In this document: piece by piece, positions 62,212-64,000 of the stretch
Position numbering within the stretch: the first letter of the stretch is position 1
Layout of the letters: every line of letters begins with the position of its first letter
Assembly: GCF_016785945.1 (NCBI RefSeq)
Contig: NZ_JAEMEF010000015.1
Location: 21,784-85,783 of the forward strand
From: Olleya sediminilitoris
GTDB taxonomy: Bacteria > Bacteroidota > Bacteroidia > Flavobacteriales > Flavobacteriaceae
DNA length: 64,000 nt
Reading direction: 5' to 3'
The notes under the pieces: model-generated
The model's input: only the letters and a program-made list of their open reading frames with translations
Database searches by the model: none
What the model was told of the DNA's origin: nothing
Translations under genes and position numbers: made by a program

Positions 62212-63729
62212 ATGAAAAAAATAATTTTATTAGTTATAGGTACACTATCTATAACTTTAAGTCAAGCTCAAAATATAAATGACGCTTTAAGATATTCTCC
62301 CGGAGAAATAAACGGTACAGCTCGGTTTCAAGCTATGAGTGGTGCATTTGGTGCATTAGGAGGTGATTTAAGTGCTATTAACATAAATCCTGCAGGATCT
62401 GCTGTTTTCAAAAGTAGTTATGCCTCAGTATCATTATCCAATACAAATATTGATAATAATACAACATTCTATAATGGTCAAAGGGATTCTTCTGAATCTA
62501 ACTTAGATATTAACCAAGGAGGAGGTGTATTTGTATTTAAAAATCAAAATCAATCCTCTCCATGGAAGAAATTCTCATTAAGTATTGTTTATGATAACAC
62601 CAAAAACTATGATGACCAATGGATTGCAAACGGAACAGGAAACAGTAGTATTAGCAATTATTTTTTAGCTAATGCTCAAGGGTTACGTTTAGACGAGATA
62701 TCAGCATTTGATGGAGAATCTACATCACAAGCTTATTCTGGTATTGGTAGTGCCTATGGTTACCAAAACCAACAAGCGTTTTTAGGTTATGACTCATACA
62801 TATTAGAACCAACTACTTATGACGATAATAACACAACTTACGCTAGCAATATTGCAGGAGATTCCTTTAGGCAAAAACACAACTATTCAGCAACTGGCTA
62901 TAACGGAAAAATTGGATTTAATGCAGGTGCTCAATATGGTAAAAATACATATATTGGTTTAAATCTTAATTCACATTTTTTAAATTACGAAAGGTTCACG
63001 CGTTTTTATGAAACAAACAATGATTCTGAATCATTAGTTAGAGAAGTTCTCTTTGAAAATGCATTAACATCAAATGGATCAGGTTTTTCTTTTCAATTAG
63101 GAGGTATTTTTAAATTAACAGAAAGCTTAAGAGCTGGAATAACTTATGATTCACCTACTTGGATGACAATAAATGAAGAAACAACTCAATACATTGAAAC
63201 ATTAGTAATAGATGATACTAATGGTGATTTCTACCAAGTTGTAGACCCTAATGTTATTAATATTTTTGAAAGTTACAGAGTACAAACACCTAGTAAATTA
63301 ACAGGTAGTTTAGCCTATGTTTTTGGAACTAAAGGTTTAATTAGTATTGACTATTCAAGAAGAGATCATAGTAAAACAAAATTAAAACCAACGTCAGACC
63401 CTATTTTTAATGCTGAAAACGCTTACATTGAAAATACATTAACAGCAGCATCAACTTATAAAATCGGAGCAGAATATAAAGTGAACCGTTTTAGTTTTAG
63501 AGGAGGTTACAGGTTAGAAGAAAGTCCTTATAAAGATGAAACTACCATTGGTGATTTAACAGGATACTCTTTAGGCTTAGGTTATAATTTTGGAAATACA
63601 AATTTAGATTTAGCTTACAGTAATGCAAAACAAGATAGAAACGAACAACTATTTACAGGATTATCAAATCCTGCTAATATTGAAGCTGACAATACCTTAG
63701 TTACTCTAACATTAGGTTTTAAACTATAA
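62212..63729 (+). CDS. OmpP1/FadL-like outer-membrane transport protein
   Basis: A 505-residue beta barrel. The signal peptide ends about residue 19 (SLSQAQ). YSPGEINGTARFQAMSGAFGALGGDLSAININPAGSAVF (in part) is the FadL/OmpP1 N-terminal hatch signature with NPAG. The barrel ends in TLGFKL. Family members move hydrophobic compounds such as fatty acids across the outer membrane. It is 15 bases behind the repeat lipoprotein, so they are co-transcribed. A terminator follows. Confidence 0.85.
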   Translation: MKKIILLVIGTLSITLSQAQNINDALRYSPGEINGTARFQAMSGAFGALGGDLSAININPAGSAVFKSSYASVSLSNTNIDNNTTFYNGQRDSSESNLDINQGGGVFVFKNQNQSSPWKKFSLSIVYDNTKNYDDQWIANGTGNSSISNYFLANAQGLRLDEISAFDGESTSQAYSGIGSAYGYQNQQAFLGYDSYILEPTTYDDNNTTYASNIAGDSFRQKHNYSATGYNGKIGFNAGAQYGKNTYIGLNLNSHFLNYERFTRFYETNNDSESLVREVLFENALTSNGSGFSFQLGGIFKLTESLRAGITYDSPTWMTINEETTQYIETLVIDDTNGDFYQVVDPNVINIFESYRVQTPSKLTGSLAYVFGTKGLISIDYSRRDHSKTKLKPTSDPIFNAENAYIENTLTAASTYKIGAEYKVNRFSFRGGYRLEESPYKDETTIGDLTGYSLGLGYNFGNTNLDLAYSNAKQDRNEQLFTGLSNPANIEADNTLVTLTLGFKL

Positions 63730-63751
63730 AGCACAAAACAAATAAATTAAC

Positions 63752-63785
63752 AAAAAAGACTCAAGCTTTTGCTTGAGTCTTTTTT
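63752..63785 (+). terminator. Terminator after the FadL-like gene
   Basis: AAAAAAGACTCAAGC-TTTT-GCTTGAGTCTTTTTT, a 15-bp perfect stem. Confidence 0.92.
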
Positions 63786-63842
63786 GTTAATTAGTAGTTA
63801 TACTATTAGCTTAAAGGTATTCTCAAACTAAGTTACCAAACC

Positions 63843-64000
63843 TTATCTAACTTGGAAAAAAGTTAGGAAGACACAACTAAAAAAGCAGTAAAGCACGCAT
63901 CTAAAAGCGTTAAAAATATTAGATCTGTGTATGTACAAGATCAAAGTGCTAGTGTAAAAGATGACGAAGTAGTTGACTTTAGAGTTAACCTTAAAATCAC
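63843..64000 (+). pseudogene. Dodecin, apparently broken, cut by the window end
   Basis: From 63867 the frame reads EDTTKKAVKHASKSVKNIRS, then VYVQDQSASVKDDEVVDFRV NLKIT, a clear dodecin (small flavin-binding dodecameric protein). Just before it, LSNLEKS is followed by TAG (63864-63866) where relatives have Trp (LSNSEKSWED). No ATG or other good start exists upstream in frame. The start and first strand appear decayed. A sequencing error at the TAG is possible, but the missing start argues for a real pseudogene. Confidence 0.65.

Overview
The window is AT-rich DNA from a member of the Bacteroidota, almost certainly a marine Flavobacteriaceae (Olleya/Lacinutrix/Psychroserpens-like; the genus is a guess). 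This rests on several signs: a type IX secretion C-terminal domain, a TonB receptor with a carboxypeptidase-like N-terminal domain, glutamine synthetases of types III and II side by side, family-specific genes (DUF4920, DUF3078, DUF4293, DUF1599, DUF5723, BT_3928-like), and Bacteroidota promoters of the form TTTG-N19/20-TAnnTTTG. It reads as ordinary chromosome. I see no prophage, IS element, CRISPR array or rRNA operon. Transcription units are short, often convergent, and separated by clear intrinsic terminators.

Layout. 1-9.9 kb: tail of an M48 peptidase, a TonB siderophore receptor with a PepSY partner, an epimerase/mnmD/cytochrome-like lipoprotein/DUF4920 run on the minus strand, ilvE, a MazG-like hydrolase and a DUF5723 protein. 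9.9-19.6 kb: an M49 peptidase, crcB, an MFS-VOC-DJ-1 operon behind an attenuator-like leader, an Lrp regulator, then a minus-strand cluster: OsmC, an 11-cysteine 33-residue peptide, a SigZ-type sigma factor and a one-domain DEAD-like protein. 19.7-33.5 kb: the fused mutase icmF, purU, pyrF, prfA, a small ABC locus flanked by two related membrane proteins, and purM. 33.8-43 kb: divergent glutamine synthetases, a Ca/Na antiporter, a BlaI/BlaR1-like pair with a premature stop, and a secreted endonuclease I. 43-56 kb: tRNA-Arg, clpS, a HEIGH metalloprotease, prmA, tpiA, an OppB-like permease, folP, cdaA, an MsbA-like exporter and truA. 56-64 kb: rho, rpsT, tRNA-Glu, proS, an RPRTN-repeat lipoprotein, a FadL-like porin and a broken dodecin gene at the edge.

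Most noteworthy: (1) the SigZ / cysteine-rich peptide / OsmC group with an ECF-like promoter in front of the peptide gene, which suggests an autoregulated metal or thiol stress module; (2) a dispersed palindromic repeat sitting in frame inside icmF; (3) a terminator/antiterminator-like leader in front of the MFS operon; (4) three apparent coding lesions: an internal TAA in the BlaR1-like gene, a missing standard start (upstream ATG cut off by TAA) in the OppB-like gene, and a TAG at the conserved Trp of dodecin. All calls come from reading the sequence and remembered family features; no database search was possible.
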